From: Mycobacterium gastri
GTDB lineage: Bacteria; Actinomycetota; Actinomycetes; Mycobacteriales; Mycobacteriaceae
Length of the DNA: 64,000 bases
NCBI RefSeq assembly: GCF_002102175.1
Contig: NZ_LQOX01000150.1
Coordinates: forward strand, 1 to 64,000
Direction of reading: 5' to 3'
Part shown: positions 1 to 8,645 of the stretch, one piece after another
How positions within the stretch are numbered: the first letter of the stretch is position 1
Layout of the letters: the number at the start of each line of letters is the position of its first letter
The notes under the pieces: model-generated
What the model saw: only the letters and a program-made list of their open reading frames with translations
Databases searched by the model: none
What the model was told of the DNA's origin: nothing
Made by a program: the position numbers and the translations under genes

Positions 1-119
1 GGAACCAGGCCATGGAGAACCTGATGCGGGCCTATCAGTCGATGGCCAGCACCCACGAATCCAACACCATGGCCATGCTGGCTCGCGACACCGCCGAGGC
101 CGCCAAGTGGGGCGCCTAA
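1..119 (+). CDS. EsxH-family (WXG100) protein, 3' end only
   Basis: The frame starting at base 3 is open to the TAA at 117-119 and gives the last 38 residues of an Esx protein, ending AEAAKWGA. It is nearly the same as the C-terminus of the window's own EsxH (ending AEAAKWGG), sharing NQAM, RAYQSMA and NTMAM. The EsxH/EsxR/EsxQ (TB10.4) family are small secreted helical-hairpin proteins that pair with an EsxG-like partner. The 5' part and any EsxG-like partner lie outside the window. An Esx gene directly upstream of eccA3 is not the arrangement I recall from M. tuberculosis, so this is probably a duplicated esxG/esxH pair. Confidence 0.9.
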   Translation, partial: NQAMENLMRAYQSMASTHESNTMAMLARDTAEAAKWGA

Positions 120-669
120 GACGGTGCTGATCTAGTCACCGCCCTCAGCGGAGTCCGGGTCCCGGCAATCACATCTTCACAGGGGTCTCTGGCCGACCGG
201 TGCACAAGTTGCCCCACCTTTCCCGCGACAGGCTGAGGCGGGCAAATCGACGCGCCCCGAACCCGAAACCCTGGAGACCGATGTGGCCGATGGGAAAGTC
301 GGAGTTGCGCCCTACGTTTCCGGACCGGAGGCTCGACCCGCGACCTGCGCCATGCGGGTCCAGCCCCGGCCCGGCGTGCGGCGCCTGGTGCAGGGTCGGT
401 CGTGGTGAGTTCGCAAGTGTTCGAAAGTGCCCTCGAAAGTGCCGGTGCGGTAGCCGAATTGATCCGGGATAAGCCGTCCCTGGCGGCGGGACCCGCTGTT
501 GCGCTGCGGTGACCGGGTAACGGTAGCGAGGCCGCCGGCGGCCAAATATAGCATTAGGCAATAGTTGACAACATATACGGTATGTGAGATTTTTTCTCCA
601 AGTCATGCGTGGCGTCGTGGTTGACAACACCTCGGTCACCGGCCGGAGTCGGGACCGCCCCGCCCATGG
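120..669. other. intergenic stretch, no convincing gene
   Basis: Open frames exist on both strands but are Arg/Pro-rich, resemble nothing I know and have no good ribosome binding site. Visible structure is limited to a TTGACA at 565-570 followed by the small palindrome ACATA-TACGG-TATGT at 571-585, which could be a promoter with an overlapping operator. The base composition becomes more AT-rich from about 540, as expected for the start of the ESX-3 regulatory region. Confidence 0.5.
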
Positions 670-690
670 TAATGAAAATCATGTTCACTA
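670..690 (+). promoter_or_regulatory. Zur-type zinc operator
   Basis: A 21-bp palindrome centred on base 680 contains TGAAAATCATGTTCA. Eight of the ten half-site positions pair. It resembles the AT-rich Zur (FurB) box of mycobacteria, and ESX-3 is known to be zinc-repressed by Zur in M. tuberculosis. It lies 45 bp before a small ORF and about 200 bp before eccA3. Confidence 0.7.
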
Positions 691-734
691 AGCTGCATAA
701 TGCTGGGTGGGTTCGACATAGGAGGACGTCTGAC

Positions 735-806
735 ATGAAGTCGGCAGTGCTGATCGCTGCGAACAAGGCGCTGGTCAGTGCCATCAGAATGTCGCCAACA
801 TGGTGA
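735..806 (+). CDS. 23-residue small ORF between the Zur and IdeR boxes
   Basis: ATG at 735 follows a strong Shine-Dalgarno (AGGAGGA, 720-726) at about 8-9 bp, a better site than those of most real genes here. The frame encodes 23 residues beginning MKSAVLIAANKAL and ends in TGA at 804-806, 30 bp before the IdeR-like box. I do not recognise the peptide. It could be a regulatory leader peptide, a small secreted or membrane-active protein (its N-terminal half is hydrophobic with a Lys), or a chance ORF. Its position just downstream of the Zur box means it would be the first thing translated from a Zur-controlled transcript running into ESX-3. Confidence 0.4.
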   Translation: MKSAVLIAANKALVSAIRMSPTW

Positions 807-836
807 GTCAACCCGCCCCTGGGCGCCCTCGACAGG

Positions 837-855
837 TTAGCTTATGCAATGCTAA
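837..855 (+). promoter_or_regulatory. IdeR-type iron operator upstream of eccA3
   Basis: The 19-mer TTAGCTTATGCAATGCTAA agrees with the classic iron box TTAGGTTAGGCTAACCTAA at 14 of 19 positions and is a good palindrome. It ends 33 bp before the eccA3 start. IdeR repression of the ESX-3 promoter under iron sufficiency is established for M. tuberculosis Rv0282, so site and position agree. Confidence 0.75.
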
Positions 856-888
856 CTTCGGGAGGCCAGCTTCAGGCGGTAATGACCA

Positions 889-2775
889 GTGGCGACCTTA
901 GGTTCAGGAGACGGCGGGAGCGTGGAACGCAGTGATATCGGCATGCTCGCAACTCACTCCGTCGTACCTCGGACAAGCGGCAAGGTAGACGCTGACGTCG
1001 TCAGCCGGTTCGCCACCTGCTGCCGGGCGCTGGGCATCGCCGTCTACGATCGGCGCCGGCCGGCCGACCTGACTGCCGCCCGATCGGGATTCACCGCACT
1101 CACCCGCATCGCCGGCGACCAATGCGACGCATGGACGGGGCTGGCTGCCGCCGGTGAGCAGTCCGTCGGCGTCCTCGAAGCCGTGTCCCGCACCGCGGCC
1201 ACCGCCGGCGTGTTGCAGCGCCACGTGGAACTGGAGCCCAACGCATTGGGGTTCCATTACGACACGGGCTTGTACTTGCGGTTCCGGGCCACCGGCCCGG
1301 ACGATTTCCATCTCGCGTACGCGGCGGCACTGGCGACGGCCGGTGACTATGCGAAGGCGCACGACGTGGTTGCCGGCATCACCGGGCGTCGGCCCGGCTG
1401 GCGCGAAGCCCGCTGGATCATGGTCGTGGTCAACTACCGCGCCGCACGGTGGTCGGACGTCGTCAAGCTGCTGACCCCGATCGTCAACGATCCCGCTCTC
1501 GACCAGACTTTCGCCCACGCCGCCAAGATAACCCTGGGCACCGCGTTGGCCCGGTTGGGCATGTTCGCCCCGGCGTTGTCGTATCTCGAGGAGCCCGAAG
1601 GTCCGGTCCCGGTCGCGGCGCTCGACGGGGCACTGGCCAAAGCCCTGGTGCTGCGCGCACATGTCGACGAGGAGTCGGCCGCCGAAGTACTTCAGGATCT
1701 GTATGCGGCCCATCCGGAGAACGAGCAAGTCGAGCAGGCTCTGTCCGATACCAGCTTCGGGATCGTGACCACCACCGCGGCCCGGATCGAGGCCCGCACC
1801 GACCCGTGGGATCCCGAAACCGAGCCCAGCGCAGATGATTTCATCGATCCCGCGGCACATGAGCGCAAAGCCGCGCTGCTGCACGAGGCCGAACGCCAGC
1901 TCGCCGAATTCATCGGGCTCGACGAAGTCAAGAACCAGGTGTCGCGGCTGAAGAGTTCGGTGGCCATGGAGCTGGTGCGAAAGCAGCGTGGTCTCACGGT
2001 GGCCCAGCGCACGCACCACCTGATCTTCGCCGGGCCGCCCGGGACGGGTAAGACTACGATTGCCCGGGTCGTCGCCAAAATCTATTGCGGCCTAGGGCTT
2101 TTGAAGCGGGAAAATATCCGCGAGGTGCACCGCGCCGACCTCATCGGCCAGCACATCGGCGAGACAGAGGCCAAGACCAACGCGATCATCGACAGCGCGC
2201 TGGACGGGGTGCTGTTCCTCGACGAGGCATACGCCTTGGTGGCCACCGGCGCCAAGAACGACTTCGGGCTGGTGGCCATCGACACCTTGCTGGCCCGCAT
2301 GGAAAACGACCGTGACCGGCTGGTGGTGATCATCGCCGGGTACCGGGCCGACCTGGACAAATTCCTGGACACCAACGAGGGCCTGAGGTCGCGGTTCACT
2401 CGCAGCATCGAATTCCCGTCGTACACATCGCATGAGCTGGTGGAGATCGCGCACAAGATGGCCGAGCAGCGAGACAGCGTCTTCGAGCGATCGGCGCTCG
2501 ACCACCTGGAGGCGTTGTTCGCCACGTTGGCGGCATCGTCGACACCGGACTCCAACGGGATCAACCGGCGCAGTCTCGACATAGCGGGCAACGGGCGGTT
2601 CGTCCGCAACATCGTCGAACGTGCGGAAGAAGAACGTGAATTCCGGCTCGACCACTCCGAGCATGCGGGAACCGGGGAGTTCAGTGATGACGAGTTGATG
2701 ACCATCACCGCCGCCGACGTGAACAGGTCTGTGGAACCGCTGCTACGCGGACTGGGGCTCTCGGTGCCGGCATGA
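889..2775 (+). CDS. eccA3: ESX-3 AAA+ ATPase EccA3
   Basis: Cytosolic AAA+ ATPase of the CbbX/SpoVK class from the ESX-3 type VII secretion system. The protein is 628 residues (M. tuberculosis Rv0282 is about 631). The N-terminal half is a TPR-like helical region thought to engage PE/PPE-chaperone complexes. The C-terminal ATPase has Walker A GPPGTGKT near residue 383 and Walker B GVLFLDEA near residue 440. GTG at 889 is chosen because the frame has a stop just upstream (883-885) and the N-terminus then aligns with the M. tuberculosis protein; a Shine-Dalgarno at 859-865 is rather far away, so GTG 922 is an alternative. It overlaps eccB3 by 4 bp and heads the operon behind the Zur and IdeR sites. 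Confidence 0.97.
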   Translation: MATLGSGDGGSVERSDIGMLATHSVVPRTSGKVDADVVSRFATCCRALGIAVYDRRRPADLTAARSGFTALTRIAGDQCDAWTGLAAAGEQSVGVLEAVSRTAATAGVLQRHVELEPNALGFHYDTGLYLRFRATGPDDFHLAYAAALATAGDYAKAHDVVAGITGRRPGWREARWIMVVVNYRAARWSDVVKLLTPIVNDPALDQTFAHAAKITLGTALARLGMFAPALSYLEEPEGPVPVAALDGALAKALVLRAHVDEESAAEVLQDLYAAHPENEQVEQALSDTSFGIVTTTAARIEARTDPWDPETEPSADDFIDPAAHERKAALLHEAERQLAEFIGLDEVKNQVSRLKSSVAMELVRKQRGLTVAQRTHHLIFAGPPGTGKTTIARVVAKIYCGLGLLKRENIREVHRADLIGQHIGETEAKTNAIIDSALDGVLFLDEAYALVATGAKNDFGLVAIDTLLARMENDRDRLVVIIAGYRADLDKFLDTNEGLRSRFTRSIEFPSYTSHELVEIAHKMAEQRDSVFERSALDHLEALFATLAASSTPDSNGINRRSLDIAGNGRFVRNIVERAEEEREFRLDHSEHAGTGEFSDDELMTITAADVNRSVEPLLRGLGLSVPA

Positions 2776-4358
2776 CTACCCGTGAGCCTGATCCCGAACG
2801 CCGTTCGTTCGCGTCGCGAACGCCGGTCAATCACAACCCCGACAAGGTGGTCTACCGCCGGGGTTTCGTCACGCGCCACCAGGTGACAGGTTGGCGGTTC
2901 GTGATGCGCCGCATCGCCTCGGGTATTGCCTTGCACGACACCCGAATGCTCGTCGACCCGCTGCGCACCCAGTCGCGCGCGGTGCTGATGGGGGCGCTGG
3001 TCCTGATCACCGGGCTGGTCGGCTGCTTCGTGTTCTCGCTGATCCGGCCCAACGGCCAGGCGGGCACCAGTCCGGTGCTGGCCGACCGGTCCACCGCCGC
3101 ACTGTATGTGCGGGTCGGCGACGCGGTGCACCCGGTGCTCAACCTGACGTCGGCGCGGCTGATCGCCGGCAAGCCGGTCAACCCCACGACGGTGAAAAGC
3201 TCTGAACTGGACCGCTTTCCGCGTGGCAATCTGATCGGCATTCCGGGCGCCCCGGAGCGGATGGTGCAGAACACCACCCGCGACGCCAACTGGACGGTGT
3301 GTGACTCCGTCAGCGGGCAGGGCGGGCGCAGCGCCCGCAGCACGGCGGTGACGGTCATCGCGGGTCGGCCGGACAGCGACGGCGCCCGAGCGGCCGCGCT
3401 CGGCTCCGCCCAGGCGGTCCTGGTCGATAACGGCACGGGCAGCTGGCTGCTATGGGACGGCAAGCGCAGTCAGCTGGACCTGTCCGACCATGCGGTCACC
3501 AGCGCGCTCGGGTTGGGCACCGACGCACTCGCGCCACGGCCCATCGCACTGGGGTTGTTCAACGCCATTCCCGAGGCGGCGCCGCTGACGGCACCGATCA
3601 TTCCGAACGCCGGTAGTCAGCCGGCTTTCGCGGTGCCCGCCCCGATCGGTGCGGTGGTCGAGGCTCTGACCCTCAACGGCACTGCTAATGCCGAAACCTC
3701 GCAGTACTACGCGGTGCTGCCGGACGGTCTGCAACCGATCTCACCGGTGCTGGCCGCGCTCCTGCGCAACACCAACTCCTATGGTTTGCAGCAGCCGCCA
3801 CGCCTCGGTGCGGACGAGGTGGCCAAGCTGCCCGTGTCACGCATGCTGGACATCACGCGTTATCCCGCGCAGTCACTAAGTCTGGTCGACATCGCGCGCA
3901 GCCCCGTCACGTGCGCGTACTGGAGCAAGCCGGCCGGGGCGGCCACCAGTTCGTTGAGCTTGCTGACCGGTGCGGTGCTGCCGGTGGCCGACGCGGTGCA
4001 CACCGTCGACCTGGTCGGCGGCGGCGGTACAACCGCCACCCAGGTCGCGCTGCCGCCGGGCACCGGCTACTTCACCCAGAGCGTGGGCGGTGGCGCGACG
4101 GCTCCGGCCACCGGCTCGCTGTTCTGGGTCTCCGATACCGGGGTGCGCTACGGCATCGACACCGAGGGCGAAGGCGGACGCAAAACCGTTGAGGCACTTG
4201 GCCTGCAGACCCCGCCGCTGACCATCCCGTGGTCGGTCCTGTCGCTCTTCGCGTCCGGCCCGACGTTGTCACGGGCCGACGCGTTGTTGGCTCACGACGC
4301 CCTGCCGCCGGACACCAAGCCCGGGCGCGCGGTGTCAGCCGATGGAGGGGCCCGATGA
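2772..4358 (+). CDS. eccB3: ESX-3 membrane-complex protein EccB3
   Basis: Core subunit of the ESX-3 inner-membrane complex, 528 residues. EccB proteins have a short cytosolic N-terminus, one transmembrane helix and a large periplasmic domain. Here the helix lies at about residues 75-96 (hydrophobic run after RTQSRAVLMG), followed by the periplasmic part with WTVCDS and SPVTCAYWSKP, whose cysteines are typical of the family. The ATG overlaps the eccA3 stop as ATGA, and the stop overlaps the eccC3 ATG, so translation of the three is coupled. The sequence follows Rv0283 throughout. Confidence 0.97.
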   Translation: MTTREPDPERRSFASRTPVNHNPDKVVYRRGFVTRHQVTGWRFVMRRIASGIALHDTRMLVDPLRTQSRAVLMGALVLITGLVGCFVFSLIRPNGQAGTSPVLADRSTAALYVRVGDAVHPVLNLTSARLIAGKPVNPTTVKSSELDRFPRGNLIGIPGAPERMVQNTTRDANWTVCDSVSGQGGRSARSTAVTVIAGRPDSDGARAAALGSAQAVLVDNGTGSWLLWDGKRSQLDLSDHAVTSALGLGTDALAPRPIALGLFNAIPEAAPLTAPIIPNAGSQPAFAVPAPIGAVVEALTLNGTANAETSQYYAVLPDGLQPISPVLAALLRNTNSYGLQQPPRLGADEVAKLPVSRMLDITRYPAQSLSLVDIARSPVTCAYWSKPAGAATSSLSLLTGAVLPVADAVHTVDLVGGGGTTATQVALPPGTGYFTQSVGGGATAPATGSLFWVSDTGVRYGIDTEGEGGRKTVEALGLQTPPLTIPWSVLSLFASGPTLSRADALLAHDALPPDTKPGRAVSADGGAR

Positions 4359-7300
4359 GCAGACTGATCTTCGAGGCTCGCCGACGGCTGACGCCGCCGA
4401 CAACCCGTAAGGGCACCATCACCATCGAGGCGCCACCCCAGTTGCCCCGGGTCATTCCGCCGTCCCTATTGCGACGCGCGATGCCCTACCTGATGGGGAT
4501 CCTCATCGTCGGCATGATCGTCGCGATGGTCGCCACCGGGATGCGGCTGATTTCTCCGCAGACCCTGTTCTTTCCCTTCGTAATGCTGCTGGCGGCCACC
4601 TCACTGTTTCGCGGCAACGACAACAAGATGCGCACCGAGGAAGTCGACGCCGAGCGGGCCGACTATCTGCGTTATCTGTCGGTGGTTCGGGACAACATCC
4701 GTGCGCAGGCAGCCGAGCAGCGCGCGGCCGCGCAGTGGTCCCATCCGGAACCGGAGGCCCTGGCTTCGGTGCCCGGATCGCGCCGCCAGTGGGAGCGCGA
4801 CCCGCACGACCCGGATTTCCTGGTGCTGCGGGCCGGCCGGCACTCCGCCCCCCTGGCCACCACGCTGCGGGTCAACGACACCGCTGACGAAGTCGACCTG
4901 GAGCCGGTGTCGCACAGCGCATTACGCAGCCTGCTCGACACGCAGCGCACCGTCCGCGACGTTCCCACCGGAATCGACGTCACCAAGGTTTCGCGGATCA
5001 CCGTGCTCGGCGACCACGCGCAGGTGCGTGCGGCGCTGCGGGCGTGGCTGGCTCAGGCGGTCACCTGGCACGACCCGACGGTGCTCGGGGTGGCGTTGGC
5101 CAGCCCGGATCTGGAGAGCAGTGACTGGTCCTGGCTGAAGTGGTTGCCGCACGGCGACATTCCCGGGCAGGCCGACGGCGTGGGCCCGGCCCGCTATTTG
5201 GCCACCGACGCCGACGAGCTGGTCGAAATGCTGGGCCCCACCCTGCTCGACCGTCCCGCATTCACCGGTGCGGCAGCAGATGCGTTGCGGCACTTGCTGA
5301 TTGTCGTCGATGATCCCGACTACGACATCAACGCGTCGACGTTGGCGGTGGGCCGCGCCGCGGTGACCGTCGTGCACTATTCGGCCACACCACCGCACCG
5401 CGAACAATATTCCGATCCGGAAAAACCGATCCTGCAGGTGACCGACGGCGCCATCCGGCGATGGCAGACCGGTGGCTGGCAGCCCTATATCGACAATGCC
5501 GACGAGTTCGGCGCCGACGAGGCCGCGCACCTGGCCCGCCGGCTGTCCCGGTGGGACTCCAACCCAACGCACGCCGGGTTGCGCTCCGCGGCCACCCGGG
5601 GCGCGAGTTTCACCACGCTGCTAGGCATCCCGGACGCGTCTCGGTTGGACGTGCCGGCGCTGTGGGCGCCACGCCGGCGCGACGACGAGTTGCGCGTGCC
5701 GATCGGCGTCACCGCCACCGGCGAGCCGCTGATGTTCGATCTCAAGGACGAAGCCGAAGGCGGAATGGGTCCGCACGGGCTGATGATCGGGATGACGGGT
5801 TCCGGCAAGTCGCAGACGCTGATGTCGATTCTGTTGGCGCTGTTGACGACTCATTCCGCAGACCGGCTGATCGTCATCTACGCCGACTTCAAGGGCGAGG
5901 CCGGCGCCGACAGCTTCCGTAATTTCCCGCAGGTTGTCGCGGTGATCTCGAACATGGCCGAGAAGAAGTCGCTGGCGGACCGGTTCGCCGACACGCTGCG
6001 CGGTGAGGTGGCCCGCCGCGAAACGCTGCTGCGCGAGGCCGGCCGCCGCGTCCAGGGCAGCGCATTCAACTCCGTGGTCGAGTATGAAAATGCGGTTGCC
6101 GCAGGGGCATTCGACTTGCCGCCGATCCCGACGCTGTTCGTGGTGGCCGACGAGTTCACCCTGATGCTGGCCGATCATCCGGAATACGCCGAGCTCTTCG
6201 ACTACGTGGCACGCAAGGGGCGTTCGTTCCGCATCCACATCCTGTTCGCGTCCCAGACGCTGGATGTCGGCAAGATCAAGGACATCGACAAGAACACCTC
6301 CTACCGGATCGGGCTGAAGGTGGCCAGCCCCAGCGTTTCCCGCCAGATCATCGGTGTGGAGGACGCCTACCACATCGAGTCGGGTAAGGAACACAAAGGC
6401 ATCGGCTTCCTGGTGCCCGCGCCCGGGGCCACCCCGATCAAGTTCCGCAGCACCTACGTCGACGGCATCTACGAACCGCCGCAGGCCACCAAAACCCGCG
6501 TTGTGCAATCACTCCCAGAACCCAAGATCTTCACCGCCGCAGCCGTGGAGGCGGACCCGGGTACGGTGATCGCCACCGCTGAGGCCGAGGAGCCGGCCGG
6601 CCCGCCGCGCAAGCTGATCGCGACCATCGGCGAACAGTTGGCCCGCTACGGACCGCGAGCGCCCCAGCTGTGGTTGCCGCCGCTGGACGAACCGATCCCG
6701 CTCACCGGACTGTTGGCCCGAGCCGCGGTGCCGGCCCGCAACTGGCGGTGGCCGCTCGGTGAGATCGACAAGCCGTTCGAGATGCGCCGTGATCCGCTGG
6801 TGTTCGATGCCCGGTCGTCGGCCGGCAACATGGTGATCCATGGTGGTCCCAAGTCCGGCAAATCGACTGCGCTGCAGACGTTTATGCTCTCGGCCGCCAG
6901 CCTGCACTCGCCGCGCGAGGTGACGTTCTACTGCCTGGATTACGGCGGCGGACAACTGCGCTCGCTGGAGGGCTTGGCCCATGTCGGCAGCGTCGCATCG
7001 GCGCTGGAACCCGAACGGATCCGTCGTACCTTCGGTGAGCTGGAACAACTGCTGCTGTCGCGGCAGCAGCGTGAAGTGTTCCGCAACCGCGGTGGCAACG
7101 GTTCGGCTCCCGACGACGGTTACGGGGAGGTGTTCCTGGTCATCGACAACCTCTACGCGTTCGGCCGCGACAACATCGACCAGTTCAACACCCGAAACCC
7201 CTTGCTGGCCAAGGTGACCGAGTTGGTCAACGTGGGCCTGGCGTACGGGATCCACGTGATCATCACCACCCCGAGCTGGCTGGAGGTGCCGCTGGCGATG

Positions 7301-8338
7301 CGCGACGGCTTGGGGCTGCGCCTCGAGCTGAAGCTGCACGACGCGCGCGACAGCAATGTGCGGGTGGTCGGCGCGCTGCGCCGCCCGGCCGACGCCGTCC
7401 CGGCCGACCAGCCGGGCCGCGGGTTGACCATGGGCGCCGAGCATTTCCTGTTCGCCGCTCCGGAGCCGGAACAGGTTGCCGCGATCAACGCCAGCTATCC
7501 GGGGGTTGCCGCCCCACCGGTGCGGTTGTTGCCCACCAACCTCGCCCCCGAGGCGCTTGGTGCGCTGTATCGCGGACCGGATCAGATTGTCATCGGCCAG
7601 CGCGAGGAAGACCTCGCGCCGGTGGTGCTCGACTTCGCCGCCAACCCGCTGCTGATGGTGTTCGGTGACAGCAAGTCCGGAAAGACCACCCTGCTGCGCC
7701 ACCTGATCCGCACCGTCCGGGAGCACTCGACCGCCGACCAGGTGGCCTTCACCGTGCTGGACCGCCGGCTGCATCTCGTCGACGAACCGCTGTTCCCCGA
7801 CAACGAATACACCGCCAACATCGACCGGATCATCCCGGCGATGCTCGGGCTGGCAAACCTCATCGAGGCGCGACGGCCACCGGCCGGTCTGTCGCCTGCC
7901 GAGCTGGCCCGCTGGACTTTCCACGGCCACACCCACTACCTCGTCATCGACGACGTCGATCAGATCCCGGATTCGGCGGCCATGACGGGTCCGTATATCG
8001 GACAGCGGCCCTGGACCCCGCTCATCGGTCTGCTCGGCCAGGCGAGCGATTTGGGCTTGCGGGTGATCGTGACGGCGCGGGCCTCCGGTTCGGGCCACGC
8101 GCTGATGACCAGCCAGCTGCTGCGACGGTTCAACGACCTGCAGGCGACCACCGTAATGCTCTCGGGTAATCCGGCCGACAGCGGGAAGATCCGCGGTCAA
8201 CGTTTCGACCGGTTGCCTCCTGGACGCGCGGTGTTGTTGAGCGACAGCGAATCTCCGACCTACATGCAGTTGGTCAACCCGCTCGTCGGGGAGGCCGCGA
8301 CATTTGGTGAAACGCAACAGAAGGGGAGTCAGTCATGA
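4355..8338 (+). CDS. eccC3: ESX-3 FtsK/SpoIIIE-type motor ATPase EccC3
   Basis: Membrane-anchored motor of ESX-3, 1327 residues (Rv0284 about 1330). Two transmembrane helices occur near residues 40-90, followed by three tandem FtsK/SpoIIIE ATPase modules with P-loops GMTGSGKS (about residue 480), GGPKSGKS (about 829) and GDSKSGKT (about 1104). The first module is the catalytic one; the later ones bind secretion signals of Esx substrates. An open frame extends upstream to 4229, but ATG 4355 (MSRLIFEARRRL) is the family start and gives the ATGA overlap with eccB3. The stop overlaps the PE5 start in the same way. Confidence 0.97.
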   Translation: MSRLIFEARRRLTPPTTRKGTITIEAPPQLPRVIPPSLLRRAMPYLMGILIVGMIVAMVATGMRLISPQTLFFPFVMLLAATSLFRGNDNKMRTEEVDAERADYLRYLSVVRDNIRAQAAEQRAAAQWSHPEPEALASVPGSRRQWERDPHDPDFLVLRAGRHSAPLATTLRVNDTADEVDLEPVSHSALRSLLDTQRTVRDVPTGIDVTKVSRITVLGDHAQVRAALRAWLAQAVTWHDPTVLGVALASPDLESSDWSWLKWLPHGDIPGQADGVGPARYLATDADELVEMLGPTLLDRPAFTGAAADALRHLLIVVDDPDYDINASTLAVGRAAVTVVHYSATPPHREQYSDPEKPILQVTDGAIRRWQTGGWQPYIDNADEFGADEAAHLARRLSRWDSNPTHAGLRSAATRGASFTTLLGIPDASRLDVPALWAPRRRDDELRVPIGVTATGEPLMFDLKDEAEGGMGPHGLMIGMTGSGKSQTLMSILLALLTTHSADRLIVIYADFKGEAGADSFRNFPQVVAVISNMAEKKSLADRFADTLRGEVARRETLLREAGRRVQGSAFNSVVEYENAVAAGAFDLPPIPTLFVVADEFTLMLADHPEYAELFDYVARKGRSFRIHILFASQTLDVGKIKDIDKNTSYRIGLKVASPSVSRQIIGVEDAYHIESGKEHKGIGFLVPAPGATPIKFRSTYVDGIYEPPQATKTRVVQSLPEPKIFTAAAVEADPGTVIATAEAEEPAGPPRKLIATIGEQLARYGPRAPQLWLPPLDEPIPLTGLLARAAVPARNWRWPLGEIDKPFEMRRDPLVFDARSSAGNMVIHGGPKSGKSTALQTFMLSAASLHSPREVTFYCLDYGGGQLRSLEGLAHVGSVASALEPERIRRTFGELEQLLLSRQQREVFRNRGGNGSAPDDGYGEVFLVIDNLYAFGRDNIDQFNTRNPLLAKVTELVNVGLAYGIHVIITTPSWLEVPLAMRDGLGLRLELKLHDARDSNVRVVGALRRPADAVPADQPGRGLTMGAEHFLFAAPEPEQVAAINASYPGVAAPPVRLLPTNLAPEALGALYRGPDQIVIGQREEDLAPVVLDFAANPLLMVFGDSKSGKTTLLRHLIRTVREHSTADQVAFTVLDRRLHLVDEPLFPDNEYTANIDRIIPAMLGLANLIEARRPPAGLSPAELARWTFHGHTHYLVIDDVDQIPDSAAMTGPYIGQRPWTPLIGLLGQASDLGLRVIVTARASGSGHALMTSQLLRRFNDLQATTVMLSGNPADSGKIRGQRFDRLPPGRAVLLSDSESPTYMQLVNPLVGEAATFGETQQKGSQS

Positions 8339-8643
8339 CGTTGCGAGTGGTTCCGGAGGGACTGGCCGCGGCCAGCGCGGCAGTGGAAGCGCTGACGGCG
8401 CGGCTGGCGGCAGCGCATGCTGTCGCGGCTCCGTCGATCACCGCGGTGGTGCCGCCTGCCGTGGATCCGGTGTCGCTGCAGACCGCCGCCGAGTTCAGCG
8501 TGCAGGGGCAGGAGCACGCCGTCGTCGCTGCCCAAGGCGTCGAAGAACTGGGGCGTGCGGGCGTCGGAGTGGGCGAATCCGGCGCAAGCTATCTCGCCGG
8601 TGATGCGGCGGCCGCGGCTACCTACGGGATCGCGGGCGCCTGA
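8335..8643 (+). CDS. PE5: PE family protein PE5
   Basis: A 102-residue PE protein without a C-terminal extension. The PE motif is at residues 7-8 (RVVPEG) and a YxxxD type VII secretion signal (YLAGD) is near the C-terminus. PE5 forms a heterodimer with PPE4 (next gene, 2 bp downstream) and is exported by ESX-3, where the pair takes part in siderophore-dependent iron acquisition. The ATG overlaps the eccC3 stop by 4 bp. Length and sequence match Rv0285. Confidence 0.96.
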   Translation: MTLRVVPEGLAAASAAVEALTARLAAAHAVAAPSITAVVPPAVDPVSLQTAAEFSVQGQEHAVVAAQGVEELGRAGVGVGESGASYLAGDAAAAATYGIAGA

Positions 8644-8645
8644 CC

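Noticed and set aside
169..639. gene between the Esx fragment and eccA3
   Set aside because: The frames on both strands are Arg/Pro-rich, lack an RBS and resemble no protein I know.
6509..8317. 602-codon open frame opposite eccC3
   Set aside because: Typical high-GC antisense frame; composition is His/Gln/Arg-rich with no motif, while eccC3 is unambiguous.
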